Shown here one piece after another: positions 7,917 through 17,528 of a stretch of 52,359 nt of DNA (the first letter of the stretch is position 1; each line of letters begins with the position of its first letter). A program made the translations under genes and the position numbers. Under the pieces are notes generated by a model. That model ran no database searches. It had not been told where the DNA came from and was given only the letters and a program-made list of their open reading frames with translations. Source of the DNA: Acidobacteriota bacterium. GTDB lineage: Bacteria; Acidobacteriota; Aminicenantia; JBFLYD01. The stretch covers positions 1-52,359 of the forward strand of contig JBFLYD010000019.1 of NCBI GenBank assembly GCA_040756905.1, given 5' to 3'.

Positions 7917-10151
7917 TTATCGCTTTAGCATTTTTTCTAAGGACTGAAGTTCTATCTGGGCGTTTTTGATCTTTTGCTCGCTTTCTCCATCCGGGTTTTC
8001 CAAATAAAGCCTCAGATAATGAACAGCTTCGTTGATATTTCCAACCTTCTTCATGGCCACTGCTAAATTGTAATAGGCTGTAGGAGTGGGCCGAAGACTG
8101 AGAGCTTTTTTGAGAGTATCGATAGCTTTGCTTAAATCTCCCAAATAGCCATAGGCGATTCCGAGGTCTTGGCGTATTTCGTAATCATCGGGATAATCTT
8201 CTGCCAATTGCTCATAAATTTTGATCGCTTCCTGAATTTTGCCCGTGGTCGCCAAATTCATGGCGTAGTTCTTGCGGAGGAATTTGTTCTCAGGCTCAAT
8301 GGTCAGGGCTTTCTCGAAAGAGCTCCGGGCTTCTTCTTTATTCCCGATGAAATCCAAAATCCATGCTGAGGCAAGAAGAGCGTCGAAATAGTTGGGGTCG
8401 ATTCTTAAAAGAGCCTGCCACACATCCAGAGCCTTCTTCAACCGGCCCATCAACATATAGGTATGCCCCAGCCTGGAGAGAAGAACAGAAGAATTGGAAA
8501 TTTTTTTGTTCCCCTCTTCTAAAACCGAAATGGCCTCATCAAAGCGTTCCATTCTGGCATACATGAGGGCTAAATTGACATAGCTTGTGGGCGCTTCCGG
8601 CCTCAAAGATAAAACTTTTTCATAAATTTTGGCCGCTTCCTGGTAATTTTCCTTAAACTCGTAGATTTCTGCCTGGGTCATCATCTTCAGCTCTTCAATT
8701 CGATCTTTTGGGTCGGGCAGAGAACCTTTTGAAGGTTCTCCTGAAAATTCGACGTAACCCAATGACCTCAGTCTTTCCCTCTCTTCGGCTGTCATTTCTC
8801 TTTTTTCTGCTTTAACAGGAGAGGTATTTTTCGCGATGAGGGCTTTGAGTCTCTCTTTTTTCTCCGTGAGAACTTTTTTTTCTTCCACAATGACGTTTTT
8901 TGTTTCCCCAGGGTCTACTTTTAAGTTATAGAGTTCTTCCCTGGGAGCATGGATGTATTTCCAATCTCCATCGACCAAGCCGACGAGCTCTGACCAGCCA
9001 TAGTTTTCTCTCGGAAAATAGGTTTCCATGTAAGAAGGGAGATTGATTTTTTTCTTTCCCTGGATGTAGGGCAACAGGCTTTCGCCCTGAATTTCTTTTT
9101 CCATAGGGATTCGGAGCATGTCCAGGATAGAAGGCATGATATCAATAAGCCTGACCTTTGCCTTGACTACCTTTTTTTGAGGTAGATGATTCTCAGCATA
9201 GAAGATAAGAGGGACTTTCATCGTCCCTTCATAGAGGAAAACCCCATGTCCGTCTTCGCCTTTTTCTCCGAAAGCTTCTCCATGGTCTCCAGCCAGAACG
9301 ATAAAAGTTTTATCGAGGAGTTTTTTTTCTCTCAATTTCTTCACTGTTTTTCCCACATAAAAATCCATGTAGGCAATTTCCCCATCATAAGGGCTCTCTT
9401 GAAATTCCTCTCTGAAAGGCGGCGGAGGAACGTAAGGAAGATGAGGGTCAAAAAAGTGAACCCACAAGAAAAATTGTTGCTCATGATTTTTATCCAGCCA
9501 GGAAGCGAAGGAGGCAAAAACCTTCTCCGCCTCTCTCTCAGAATTTAAAGCTTTAAAAGCCTGCTCAGCGGCAAAATTATCGTCATAGGAATCGAAACCC
9601 TGGTCCAGGCCAAAACGGGAATCCACGGTGAAAGAACTGACGAAAGCAGCGGTTTTTAAACCCTGGCTTTTCACGATTTCAGCCAAAGTCGTAATATCAG
9701 GCCGGAGATAGTAGGAGCCGTTGTTCCGAACTCCATGGTAGAGGGGATACATGCCGGTAAGTATGGAGCAATGGGAAGGAAAGGTCAAAGGAACCTGACA
9801 ATAGGCATTTAAAAATTTCACTCCATTCAAAGCTAAGAAATCGAGGTTTGGAGTTTTTGCTTTTTCGTAGCCATAGCAACCGAGCCTGTCAGCGCGAGTT
9901 GTGTCCAGCGTGATGAGCAAGACATTCAAGTGGGTATCCCTTTTGACGGAGCTCCTTGGGATGAGAAAATAAAATAAAAAACCAAAAGCTATTAAAAGTA
10001 GTAAAATTGTGAGGACATAAATCAGAGATTTATGAGATATTTTTTTAAGCGGTTTTTTATCTTCTATTATTTTTGTTTCTTTAGTAACTGACTTTACAGG
10101 TGGAGGAACATGAAGAGACTTTCTTTTCTTTTTTCTTCTCTTTTTGGACAT
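7917..10151 (-). CDS. membrane-anchored sulfatase-superfamily protein with TPR tail
   Basis: A strongly basic N-terminus (KKRRKKKRK) and one membrane segment at about 43-65 anchor an alkaline-phosphatase-superfamily domain at about 75-400. Metal ligands are visible (LITLDTTRADRLGCYGY with Asp83; AGDHGEAFGE; HGVFLYEGTMKVPLI). The nucleophile region reads PLTFPSHCS. Where formylglycine sulfatases have Cys-x-Pro-x-Arg, this has Thr123-x-Pro-x-His127, so formylglycine maturation is not expected and a Thr-based hydrolase or transferase is more likely. About seven TPRs occupy 500-735 (YVNLALMYARMERFDEAISVLEEG and repeats). The Thr form is common in this TPR-fused subfamily. The substrate is unknown. 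It is convergent with the forward run at 2538-7914. Confidence 0.82.
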   Translation of the reverse strand: MSKKRRKKKRKSLHVPPPVKSVTKETKIIEDKKPLKKISHKSLIYVLTILLLLIAFGFLFYFLIPRSSVKRDTHLNVLLITLDTTRADRLGCYGYEKAKTPNLDFLALNGVKFLNAYCQVPLTFPSHCSILTGMYPLYHGVRNNGSYYLRPDITTLAEIVKSQGLKTAAFVSSFTVDSRFGLDQGFDSYDDNFAAEQAFKALNSEREAEKVFASFASWLDKNHEQQFFLWVHFFDPHLPYVPPPPFREEFQESPYDGEIAYMDFYVGKTVKKLREKKLLDKTFIVLAGDHGEAFGEKGEDGHGVFLYEGTMKVPLIFYAENHLPQKKVVKAKVRLIDIMPSILDMLRIPMEKEIQGESLLPYIQGKKKINLPSYMETYFPRENYGWSELVGLVDGDWKYIHAPREELYNLKVDPGETKNVIVEEKKVLTEKKERLKALIAKNTSPVKAEKREMTAEERERLRSLGYVEFSGEPSKGSLPDPKDRIEELKMMTQAEIYEFKENYQEAAKIYEKVLSLRPEAPTSYVNLALMYARMERFDEAISVLEEGNKKISNSSVLLSRLGHTYMLMGRLKKALDVWQALLRIDPNYFDALLASAWILDFIGNKEEARSSFEKALTIEPENKFLRKNYAMNLATTGKIQEAIKIYEQLAEDYPDDYEIRQDLGIAYGYLGDLSKAIDTLKKALSLRPTPTAYYNLAVAMKKVGNINEAVHYLRLYLENPDGESEQKIKNAQIELQSLEKMLKR

Positions 10152-10216
10152 AAAATTAATTTTTTACACTTCTACAAAAAAATTAAAAAGATAAAATGAC
10201 ATGAAGCAAATAAAGA

Positions 10217-10253
10217 GAAAAAAACCCGCCTCCCCCAGAAGAGGAGGCGGGTT
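10217..10253 (-). terminator. intrinsic terminator of the TonB-dependent receptor gene
   Basis: A perfect 11-base-pair stem (AACCCGCCTCC at 10223-10233 with GGAGGCGGGTT at 10243-10253, nine-base loop) is followed on the reverse strand by a run of T residues (A-run 10217-10224). It lies 25 bases after the receptor stop codon, as expected of a Rho-independent terminator, and separates that gene from the sulfatase-like gene. Confidence 0.9.
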
Positions 10254-10277
10254 GAGCTTCAGCTTCTGCTTAAGATA

Positions 10278-13200
10278 CTAAAAGATGAACTTAACTCCCA
10301 ATCGGGCTGAGATAGGCCCGTAGAAATCTGTTTCTTTCATAAACAGTGCATTCGGTACATAATTGATATTTGGAGTCGTCAGATCCCAGTTTTTGGCAAG
10401 AATCATGGCTTCTGAGACACTTAGACCATAAAGAGTTCTATAGGCATAAAGTCGCTGGGCGGTTTTGATGTCAAAGATGTTATCCACGTTGAGGTTGAAG
10501 TTAATTTTATATTTTCCCACTTTCAGGTTGTACTCGGCATAGACATTACCAAACCACGTGAACGGCGTCCTCTTTGTCTGGAGTTTGCCATTCTCATCCC
10601 GGTAATAGAATCTATTGAAGGGATACTGAAAAGCATCAAGATATGTCCAGGTCTCTGTAAAAGGTTTACCGCTCATAGCAAAAACAACAGCGCTCACAGT
10701 AAGGGGGAAGGGAAAGGTGTAAGCACCCCAGAATTTGAATTGGTGGGGTCTGTCAGTTGGCAGGGGTCCATCGATCAGCTCACCATTCTTGGTGTAAGAC
10801 ATCGCCCAGTTGTCAAAGCTTCTCTCTACATAGGGGCTTGTGCGTCCGTATTCGTCAGAGCTTCCCAGACCGGAAAAATTACCCTCCAATCTACTCCAGG
10901 TGTAAGAAAAACCTGCCAGCCAATTATTGGAAAATCTTTTGTCGAGGCTGAAATTGATTGCATAGTATTCCCGTTTAGCCTTGGGAGTCTCCCAATAGTT
11001 GGGATCCATCTTGCCGCCGTGGGTTGTCCAGAGAGAATAGCCAAAACCAGGGTTAGTTTCATAATACTGCTCTCCGACACCTGGAACAAGGACACCCACG
11101 TCTTCAATGACACGACGAAGGTGCTTCTGGACAAACCGGACTGTGGCTGAAAGGTTTTCCATCAGCTTCTTCTCTACGCCTAAAGCGATTTCCCGCTGGC
11201 TAACTGGCTTCAGATCAATATCTGTGGACTCAAAAGAGGGGTAACGCCAATCATAAACCGCCAGAAGCTTTCCTGGAAAGATACCACCAACTCCAATCTT
11301 GTCCCATTCGTATGTATCCAGCGTATAGTAGGCGCTTTTCCATTTGAACCCGGCATAGGAGTGGGCAGGCATATAGGTCTTGATAACATCATAATATAAA
11401 CCGTAGTTTCCAAAGACCTTCAAGCTTGTATCGCCAAAGACATCATAGATTAACCCGAGTCTGGGAGAGAGTTTGTCCCCGAACTCGAATTCAATAGGTC
11501 TAAAACCCTTAGGAATGGAAGGATCTGCAGAGTAAGGCGGCACATATTCTGACTCTGCCCGGAGACCCAAATTCAGGGTTAATTTATCGGCAATCGTCCA
11601 GCTGTCCTGGAGATAGAACGCCCAACGGTCATTATAGACTTTAAAAAACTCGCCAAAAGGACCGGCGCGGTCTGGGTTATTATCCCCCCGGACTTCATAG
11701 TGGCCGTATGTTCCTATCCCATAGTTTACTCCACCGAGGATGCGTGGCCGACCCCACCATAACCAGATTTCCGGATTCGTGATAGTCCTATCAGCGTCTT
11801 CTCCCTGACGAAACCATGAACCTCCGAATTTGAAGGCATGCTCACCCCCAAGGTTCATATAATATGTGAAATCTGCGCTTAAGTAGTTTTTGTACTTTAT
11901 ATACTTCTTGAATTCGTAACTCCTTCCGTAGTTTTGCCAGCCCCTGGGCCTCTGATATTGTGAGGGGATACTAGGATATTTGGCGGTCCCATCACCGTAA
12001 TGAAACCACCTGGGCTCGGTGGATACAAACTGCTGGTTGGTCGTGTCATAGAAGAAGCGGCCTCCACGGATGTTGATCATGAGGTTATTCCCGAAGGTCA
12101 AATCGGCAAAGCCCTGGGCATTCCAGCCCGGATAGTCATAACCGTCTCTTTCCCAGCGGGGGTCTGTCGGGCTACCTGTGCCATCTCGAGGAGGAAGACT
12201 TTTCCTCCATTTGGTGAAATTGTTAACAAAAGAAGCGCCTACACGCATGAAACGGAAAGGCTGAGCGGTTATCTTTCCCTGGAAATTATAGGCGTAACTT
12301 TTACTCGTATAATCTCCGATTACTGGGGGAGTGGTTAAAAATTCAACATGCCTTTTGGTAGGTTGATAGACAGGAAGAACTGAGCCGAAGAACCACAGCC
12401 TGTCTTTGAGAATGTATCCACCTAGGCTTAATCCACCCTCAAACCGATTCCACTTATCCTTACCATACGCTTTAGGCAACCCTTTTCCTGTCTGGTAATT
12501 GACATATTCGGCTTTCGTGATATCAAAGGGGTTCAGACGGAGACTATCTCTTTCATTTCCCGTCAGCCAGGAGCTATTTAAATAGCCAATAATTTCGCCG
12601 TGGTATTCATTTCCTCCTTGCCTGGTGACAACGTTGATTACGCCACCCAGAGCGCCGCCATACTCAGCATTGTAGCCGCTTGCCACGATTTGAATTTCAT
12701 CAATAAATTCGAAAACAGCGCCCATACGGGGGAGACCAACATCATTTCTTGTGGTATCAGTTCCGTCAATGTAGACCAAGTTCTCAGCGGCGGAAGCACC
12801 ATCCACGGAAATCCCGCCCAGCCAGGGTTCGGAGTTGACCCCGGGCACAATGGTAGTCAAGGTGTCAAAGTTCCTTCCCCTGGGAAGCACATCAAACACC
12901 TGTTTGGTGATCGTCATTCCCTTGGTTGTGCTCTTCACATCAATCAAGGGAGGCGTTCCCGTGACAGTTATTTGTTCTTCTATTTTGCCCAGGGTCATGG
13001 TGATATTAATCGTAAGAGTTTCATCGATGTGGAGTATGATATCTTTTCGCACCACAGTATTGAATCCTTGAAGGGAATAAGTGATAGTATAATCTCCAGG
13101 GGGTAGGGCAAAAAGACGATAAACACCGTAAACATCGGTAACCGTGCTGGATTTGCCGATGAGTTTCGGGCTTTCTGCCACGACCGACACTCCAGGAAGA

Positions 13201-13331
13201 GCTGCGCCAGTTTCATCAGTAATTTTTCCTATGATCTTTCCACTCGCAACAGTCGGGGTTTGGGACTGAAGTGTTCCACAGATAAGAAGAAAAGCAAAAG
13301 CTAAAATGATTAATACTTTTGGTTTAATCAT
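10278..13331 (-). CDS. Oar-like TonB-dependent outer-membrane receptor
   Basis: The ATG at 13331 is preferred over an upstream in-frame Met because AGGAGG lies five bases before it and a signal peptide follows (KVLIILAFAFLLICGTLQSQ). A carboxypeptidase-regulatory beta domain (GKIIGKITDETGAALPGVSV) comes first. A plug domain follows (VDGASAAENLVYIDGTD; IDEIQIVASGYNAEYGGALG; GVINVVTRQGGNEYHGE). A beta-barrel of roughly 750 residues ends in RLGVKFIF, with the terminal Phe used for outer-membrane assembly. It would take up a large ligand or export or attach surface protein; the substrate cannot be read from sequence. Sampled GC is near 50%, much above topA. Monocistronic, with its own terminator. 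Confidence 0.9.
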   Translation of the reverse strand: MIKPKVLIILAFAFLLICGTLQSQTPTVASGKIIGKITDETGAALPGVSVVAESPKLIGKSSTVTDVYGVYRLFALPPGDYTITYSLQGFNTVVRKDIILHIDETLTINITMTLGKIEEQITVTGTPPLIDVKSTTKGMTITKQVFDVLPRGRNFDTLTTIVPGVNSEPWLGGISVDGASAAENLVYIDGTDTTRNDVGLPRMGAVFEFIDEIQIVASGYNAEYGGALGGVINVVTRQGGNEYHGEIIGYLNSSWLTGNERDSLRLNPFDITKAEYVNYQTGKGLPKAYGKDKWNRFEGGLSLGGYILKDRLWFFGSVLPVYQPTKRHVEFLTTPPVIGDYTSKSYAYNFQGKITAQPFRFMRVGASFVNNFTKWRKSLPPRDGTGSPTDPRWERDGYDYPGWNAQGFADLTFGNNLMINIRGGRFFYDTTNQQFVSTEPRWFHYGDGTAKYPSIPSQYQRPRGWQNYGRSYEFKKYIKYKNYLSADFTYYMNLGGEHAFKFGGSWFRQGEDADRTITNPEIWLWWGRPRILGGVNYGIGTYGHYEVRGDNNPDRAGPFGEFFKVYNDRWAFYLQDSWTIADKLTLNLGLRAESEYVPPYSADPSIPKGFRPIEFEFGDKLSPRLGLIYDVFGDTSLKVFGNYGLYYDVIKTYMPAHSYAGFKWKSAYYTLDTYEWDKIGVGGIFPGKLLAVYDWRYPSFESTDIDLKPVSQREIALGVEKKLMENLSATVRFVQKHLRRVIEDVGVLVPGVGEQYYETNPGFGYSLWTTHGGKMDPNYWETPKAKREYYAINFSLDKRFSNNWLAGFSYTWSRLEGNFSGLGSSDEYGRTSPYVERSFDNWAMSYTKNGELIDGPLPTDRPHQFKFWGAYTFPFPLTVSAVVFAMSGKPFTETWTYLDAFQYPFNRFYYRDENGKLQTKRTPFTWFGNVYAEYNLKVGKYKINFNLNVDNIFDIKTAQRLYAYRTLYGLSVSEAMILAKNWDLTTPNINYVPNALFMKETDFYGPISARLGVKFIF

Positions 13332-13562
13332 TAAATCCTCCTTTTCATTAAATAAACCAAAAATCCCTTTTCCCACTTTTTAATGGGAATCCAATACGCA
13401 AAAAAGTTTTTATTTTTCTTTTATTCTCACCTCCTTCGTTATTATTTGGATGAGTAGGTAAAAGTAAAATCATTTTTTCTTCATTCAATTAATTTTATAG
13501 CAAAATCCGTGCCAAATATAAATTATTGATTTCATTATATTTATAAATCCATTTTAATAAAT

Positions 13563-13580
13563 TATCCAATATTTTGGATA
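13563..13580. repeat. small perfect palindrome in the gap upstream of the TonB receptor
   Basis: TATCCAA and TTGGATA face each other across TATT. The site lies 230 bases upstream of the receptor start and just after the stop of the M49-like gene. It could be an operator or a weak stem with no function; AT-rich DNA yields such sites by chance. Confidence 0.25.
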
Positions 13581-13599
13581 AAAATTCAAAAAAATAAAT

Positions 13600-15105
13600 T
13601 CAAAATTCTTTATCATAGACTGGCTTTACATCCACCGGAATGTCTTTTAATTTTTCAATCGATGTTTTCAAAAAATCTGGAATTTTAGAGTATCTCTCAA
13701 TCATCAATGAAGAAGCAGGGTAGTCTCTTTTTCCTTCAATGGTTAGAAGCTCTTTTGCAAGGTTACTTACTGACTTTTTTATCCTTTCTTCGTTGATTGA
13801 GTATTTTTTGTTAACTAAATCGTAAGTAATTGCTCCATCATTAAGAAGATAATTAAACTGCAAAAGATTAGCTTTTGCATGGGCTTCTTCAGCTCCAAAT
13901 CGAATCGAACGAAATATCGAAGCTAAATAAGTCGCATACATTTTCTTTTCCATTTCTTCTAATATTACCTTTTTCTTTATCAAATAGTCAAAATTAAAAA
14001 GCCCCAATATATCTGCTTTTGCTTCCTCTATCACTGCATAATTCTCCTTCAATTCTTTATTCACAGTGCTAATCGATCCATCAGATTTCTTTATAAAATT
14101 TATTCCCAGGGGATGGCTCAACTCATGAAGTAATACATTATAGAAAAAACCGTCAAAAGTTACATCTGAAATCAATTCCTCTGACACAATTTCTTTAGCG
14201 ATTGGAAGCAATGTATTCTCAAACTTTGCTCTCATTATATTTCTCAGTATTACTTTCCTCGTTCCCTTTTCCTCCCTTACTTTTTCATCGTTTGGAAGAG
14301 CAAAAGCTATAGCATGAATTCCCCAGTTGCCCTCTCCAGAGGAAAAAATCTCATCAGCGATTCTTATTGGAGAAAAAATTCCTGGCTTTGCAGCTTTATA
14401 CTGGGCTTCCACTGGAAGGTTTTTCTGCAACTCACTTAAATATGAAGAGAAATTTTCAATTTTTTTACTTTCCTCAAAATCATTAAGATAAATAAAACAT
14501 TCATAGGAGGTCTTTAATCCTAACAATTTATCTTCATAATTTTCATAAGGTCCTATAACAATTTCTATTTGATTATCTTTTAAATCGAGCCAGTCACAAT
14601 CACTCTGAAAAAAATTATCGGTTAAAAGGTCCTCTGCTCTCTGGGATAAATATTTTTTTAATGTTAGATTTTCAGCAATCTGAGCTGCTTCTTTCAGCAC
14701 GTTTGAAGCCTTTTCTAAATAATCTCTATATTCAACGTTGTATGGAATAGCCTCGAGTTCCTTCTCTTTTCTTTTTAATACAGTAAAAGGACTCTCAAAT
14801 AAACTCTTCAATTCAGGATTTTCTTTAACGAAATTTTCAAACTCCTCCTTTGTCATGTTCTCAGGATAAAATTTTTTTTCTATCTGAATCTTGAATATCT
14901 GATCTATTATCTCTGAGGCATTTAAAAATTTATTTAATAATTGCTTCTCGTTTTGATTTATTCTTTCCTTATCCCATTCAATTAAGACTTCCACAAGTTT
15001 CTTTTCTTTCTTATCCAATTCCTGATTTTCAACAAAAGAAAGATTTAAAAATAAAATGCTCAAAAAAAAACGCAAAAAAAAGAAACCAATGCCTTTAAAT
15101 TTCAT
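13600..15105 (-). CDS. exported M49-like (dipeptidyl-peptidase III-related) metallopeptidase
   Basis: A signal-like segment (FFFLRFFLSILFLNLSF) precedes a 480-residue body. The zinc signature is HELSH at 327-331, followed by PLG. EEAKAD at 360-365 matches the second M49 motif (EExxA[DE]) at the usual distance. M49 proper has HExxGH; here the spacing is HExxH, as in bacterial relatives. Family knowledge predicts an aminopeptidase-type release of dipeptides, here outside the cytoplasm. A HELSHPLG core with an acidic second motif could also fit a non-peptidase relative. A small palindromic element fills the whole gap to topA, four bases upstream of this ATG. Confidence 0.7.
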   Translation of the reverse strand: MKFKGIGFFFLRFFLSILFLNLSFVENQELDKKEKKLVEVLIEWDKERINQNEKQLLNKFLNASEIIDQIFKIQIEKKFYPENMTKEEFENFVKENPELKSLFESPFTVLKRKEKELEAIPYNVEYRDYLEKASNVLKEAAQIAENLTLKKYLSQRAEDLLTDNFFQSDCDWLDLKDNQIEIVIGPYENYEDKLLGLKTSYECFIYLNDFEESKKIENFSSYLSELQKNLPVEAQYKAAKPGIFSPIRIADEIFSSGEGNWGIHAIAFALPNDEKVREEKGTRKVILRNIMRAKFENTLLPIAKEIVSEELISDVTFDGFFYNVLLHELSHPLGINFIKKSDGSISTVNKELKENYAVIEEAKADILGLFNFDYLIKKKVILEEMEKKMYATYLASIFRSIRFGAEEAHAKANLLQFNYLLNDGAITYDLVNKKYSINEERIKKSVSNLAKELLTIEGKRDYPASSLMIERYSKIPDFLKTSIEKLKDIPVDVKPVYDKEF

Positions 15106-15108
15106 TCT

Positions 15109-15210
15109 AATATAAACGCAATAAATAATTTGTAGGGCAACCCTTCAGGGTTGCTTAATGCAAGGCTAAAGCCATGTCCTACATGTCAATTTATTTAATG
15201 CGTTTATATT
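15109..15210. mobile_element. 102-bp MITE-like palindromic element between topA and the M49-like gene
   Basis: The outer arms begin AATATAAACGCA and end TGCGTTTATATT, a perfect 12-base terminal inverted repeat. The match continues inward with mismatches (ATAAATAATTTG against ATTAAATAAATTGACA). Inside are TGTAGG...CCTACA arms and a perfect GCAACCC/GGGTTGC hairpin. No coding frame is present. The right arm contains the topA stop codon (15204-15206), so the element forms the very end of topA, and it finishes four bases from the M49-like start. Confidence 0.65.
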
Positions 15211-17417
15211 AAATATTTCTCCTTGTAGTTGCAATTTTCTTTAGGGCAATAAAGAAAATCTCCTGTTTTTTTCGAAGTCTTTAAAACGAGATAATTCCAG
15301 TTACATTCAGGACAAGCTTTTTCAATTATTTTATCTCCAGATACATACTTACAATCAGGGTAAGAGCTACATGTATAATACTCTCTTCCTCTTTTTCCTC
15401 TTCTTTTTATCAATTTTCCACCACACCCATTCGGGCAAAGAAAATCAGTCTCTTCTTTATTTTTCTTTATATAATTACAATTCGGATAATTTGAACAGGC
15501 TACAAATAGGCCATATTTTCCCTTTCGATATTGAAGAGGGGAACTGCATTGAGGGCATTTTTCATCGAGAAATTTCTTTTTCTTCGGTATGAGAGGAGAC
15601 GTGTAATCGCAATCAGGATAATTAGAACAGGAAAGAAAACTTCCATATTTACCACTCTTTATTACAAGTAAATTTCCACATTTTGGGCATTTCTCTTCTG
15701 TTGGAATTCCTTTTGACTTTGAGCTTTCCATAATTTTATAAGCATTTTTTAATTTCTCATCGAGAATCGAATAAAAGTTTCTCAAAGAATTTACCCATTC
15801 TTCCTCGCCCTCTGAAATTCTGTCTAACTCTTTTTCCATGTTTGCTGTAAATTCATAATCCATTAATTCAGGAAAATGCTTTATTAAAAGATCAACCACA
15901 TGCATTCCAAGTTCTGTTGGGACAAACTTTCCATCCTCTTTAAAAACATAAACTCTATTTTGAAGGGTTGAGATAATCGTTGCATAAGTGCTCGGTCTTC
16001 CAATTCCTTTTTCTTCAAGCTCCCTAACCAGGGAAGCCTCAGAATATCTTGGTGGTGGCTGGGTAAAATTCTGCTTCGGAATTAACTCTTCAAGTTTAAG
16101 AATCTCACCTTCTTTTGCCTCAGGTAACTGAATCTTTTCATCTTTATCCTCGGAAACCCCTGCTAAAATTAGGTATCCAGGGAAAAGTATCACTTCTCCC
16201 TCTGAAATAAATAGATATTTTCCTGCATTGATAAAGAACTTGGTTTCTTCGATTAAAGCTGAGGCCATCTGGAAGCCTACGAATCTTTTCCATACCAATG
16301 AGTAAAGATTGAACTCATCTTTAGATAGATAGGATTTAATCGATTCAGGTGTTCTAAATACAGAAGTCGGCCTTATTGCTTCATGGGCATCCTGGGCTTT
16401 TCTCTTGTTTCTCCATATGTTCGGCTTCTGAGGTAAGAAATTTTCAGAAAAATTGCTCTTTATAAATTCTCTTGCTTCATTTATCGAATCCCATGAAATC
16501 CTAAAAGAATCAGTCCTCATATAAGTTATAAGGCCAACCGGACCTTCATCTCCGATTTCTACTCCTTCGTAAAGTTTCTGAGCAATGTTCATTGTCTTTT
16601 TTACTGGAAAACCAAGCCTTCTGTATGATTCCTGTTGTAAAGAACTTGTGATAAAAGGAGGGGGTGGATGCTTTTTCTTCTCTTTTTTTTCAATTTTATC
16701 GAGAATAAAATTTAGCTTTTTAAGTTCTTCAACAATTTCATTCGCCTGAGGTTCATTTTTTATCTCAGCCTTTTCTCCTTCAATCTTTGAAAGCTTTGAT
16801 TTAAAAGAAGGGGGGTTTTCCGCTGAAAGAATTGCAGTGATTGTCCAGTACTCCTCTGGAACAAAAGCTTTTATCTCTTTTTCTCTTTCACAGATCATTC
16901 TTAAAGCCACTGATTGGACTCTTCCTGCCGATAAGCCTTTCCCAACCTTTTTCCATAAAAGAGGAGAAACCAAATATCCTGCGAGTCTATCGAGAACTCT
17001 CCTTGTCTGTTGAGCCATAACTTTGTTCACATCAATATCTCCATAATTTCTAAAAGCTTCCCTTATTGCTTTCTCTGTAATTTCATGGAATAGCACTCGA
17101 TATATTCTTGGATTGATCTTCTCAAGAATTTCCTTAAGATGCCATGAAATTGCCTCTCCTTCTCTGTCAGGGTCTGTCGCTATAAATACACCTTCAGCTC
17201 CATCAGCACTTTTCTTTAATTCTGCAATTATTTTCTTCCTCTGGGGAATTATCTGATAGTGGGGTTTGAAGTCATTTTCTATGTCCACTGCCAATTTACT
17301 CTTTGGAAGATCTTTCACATGACCCATAGAGGCTTTTACTAAATAATTTCTGCCAAGGTATTTGTATATAGTTTTAGATTTTGCCGGTGATTCAACAATT
17401 ACAAGCTGTTTTCCCAT
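15204..17417 (-). CDS. topA: DNA topoisomerase I
   Basis: This type IA topoisomerase relaxes negative supercoils. The Toprim domain is at 3-115 (LVIVESPAKSKTIYKYLG; ATDPDREGEAISWHLKE). The catalytic Tyr299 sits in LITYMRTDS. The gate domains carry GRVQSVALR and RPSTYATIISTLQNRVYV. Four C-terminal four-cysteine fingers lie at about 585-737 (CPKCGN...CSNYPDC, CPQCSS...CSNYPNC, CPNGCG...CSSYPDC, CPECN...CPKENC). The 737-residue length is normal. The upstream neighbour lies over 100 bases away. The stop codon falls inside the arm of the element at 15109-15210. Confidence 0.97.
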   Translation of the reverse strand: MGKQLVIVESPAKSKTIYKYLGRNYLVKASMGHVKDLPKSKLAVDIENDFKPHYQIIPQRKKIIAELKKSADGAEGVFIATDPDREGEAISWHLKEILEKINPRIYRVLFHEITEKAIREAFRNYGDIDVNKVMAQQTRRVLDRLAGYLVSPLLWKKVGKGLSAGRVQSVALRMICEREKEIKAFVPEEYWTITAILSAENPPSFKSKLSKIEGEKAEIKNEPQANEIVEELKKLNFILDKIEKKEKKKHPPPPFITSSLQQESYRRLGFPVKKTMNIAQKLYEGVEIGDEGPVGLITYMRTDSFRISWDSINEAREFIKSNFSENFLPQKPNIWRNKRKAQDAHEAIRPTSVFRTPESIKSYLSKDEFNLYSLVWKRFVGFQMASALIEETKFFINAGKYLFISEGEVILFPGYLILAGVSEDKDEKIQLPEAKEGEILKLEELIPKQNFTQPPPRYSEASLVRELEEKGIGRPSTYATIISTLQNRVYVFKEDGKFVPTELGMHVVDLLIKHFPELMDYEFTANMEKELDRISEGEEEWVNSLRNFYSILDEKLKNAYKIMESSKSKGIPTEEKCPKCGNLLVIKSGKYGSFLSCSNYPDCDYTSPLIPKKKKFLDEKCPQCSSPLQYRKGKYGLFVACSNYPNCNYIKKNKEETDFLCPNGCGGKLIKRRGKRGREYYTCSSYPDCKYVSGDKIIEKACPECNWNYLVLKTSKKTGDFLYCPKENCNYKEKYLI

Positions 17418-17528
17418 TTTTCTGAATTCAGAAACAAATTTTTTTTAATCATTTATATTAAATAATTTTTGTCGCAGATGCAAATTTATCAGTTCCCCTG
17501 ATATTTTAAAAGAAGTTTCAAGTCCATT

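Noticed and set aside
9186-9548. 120-codon forward frame inside the sulfatase-like gene
   Set aside because: Antisense to conserved metal-site sequence, no ribosome site, no domain.
12600-13106. 168-codon open frame antisense to the TonB receptor
   Set aside because: It lies fully inside a strongly conserved receptor plug region, has no ribosome site and no recognisable domain; it is a by-product of codon use.
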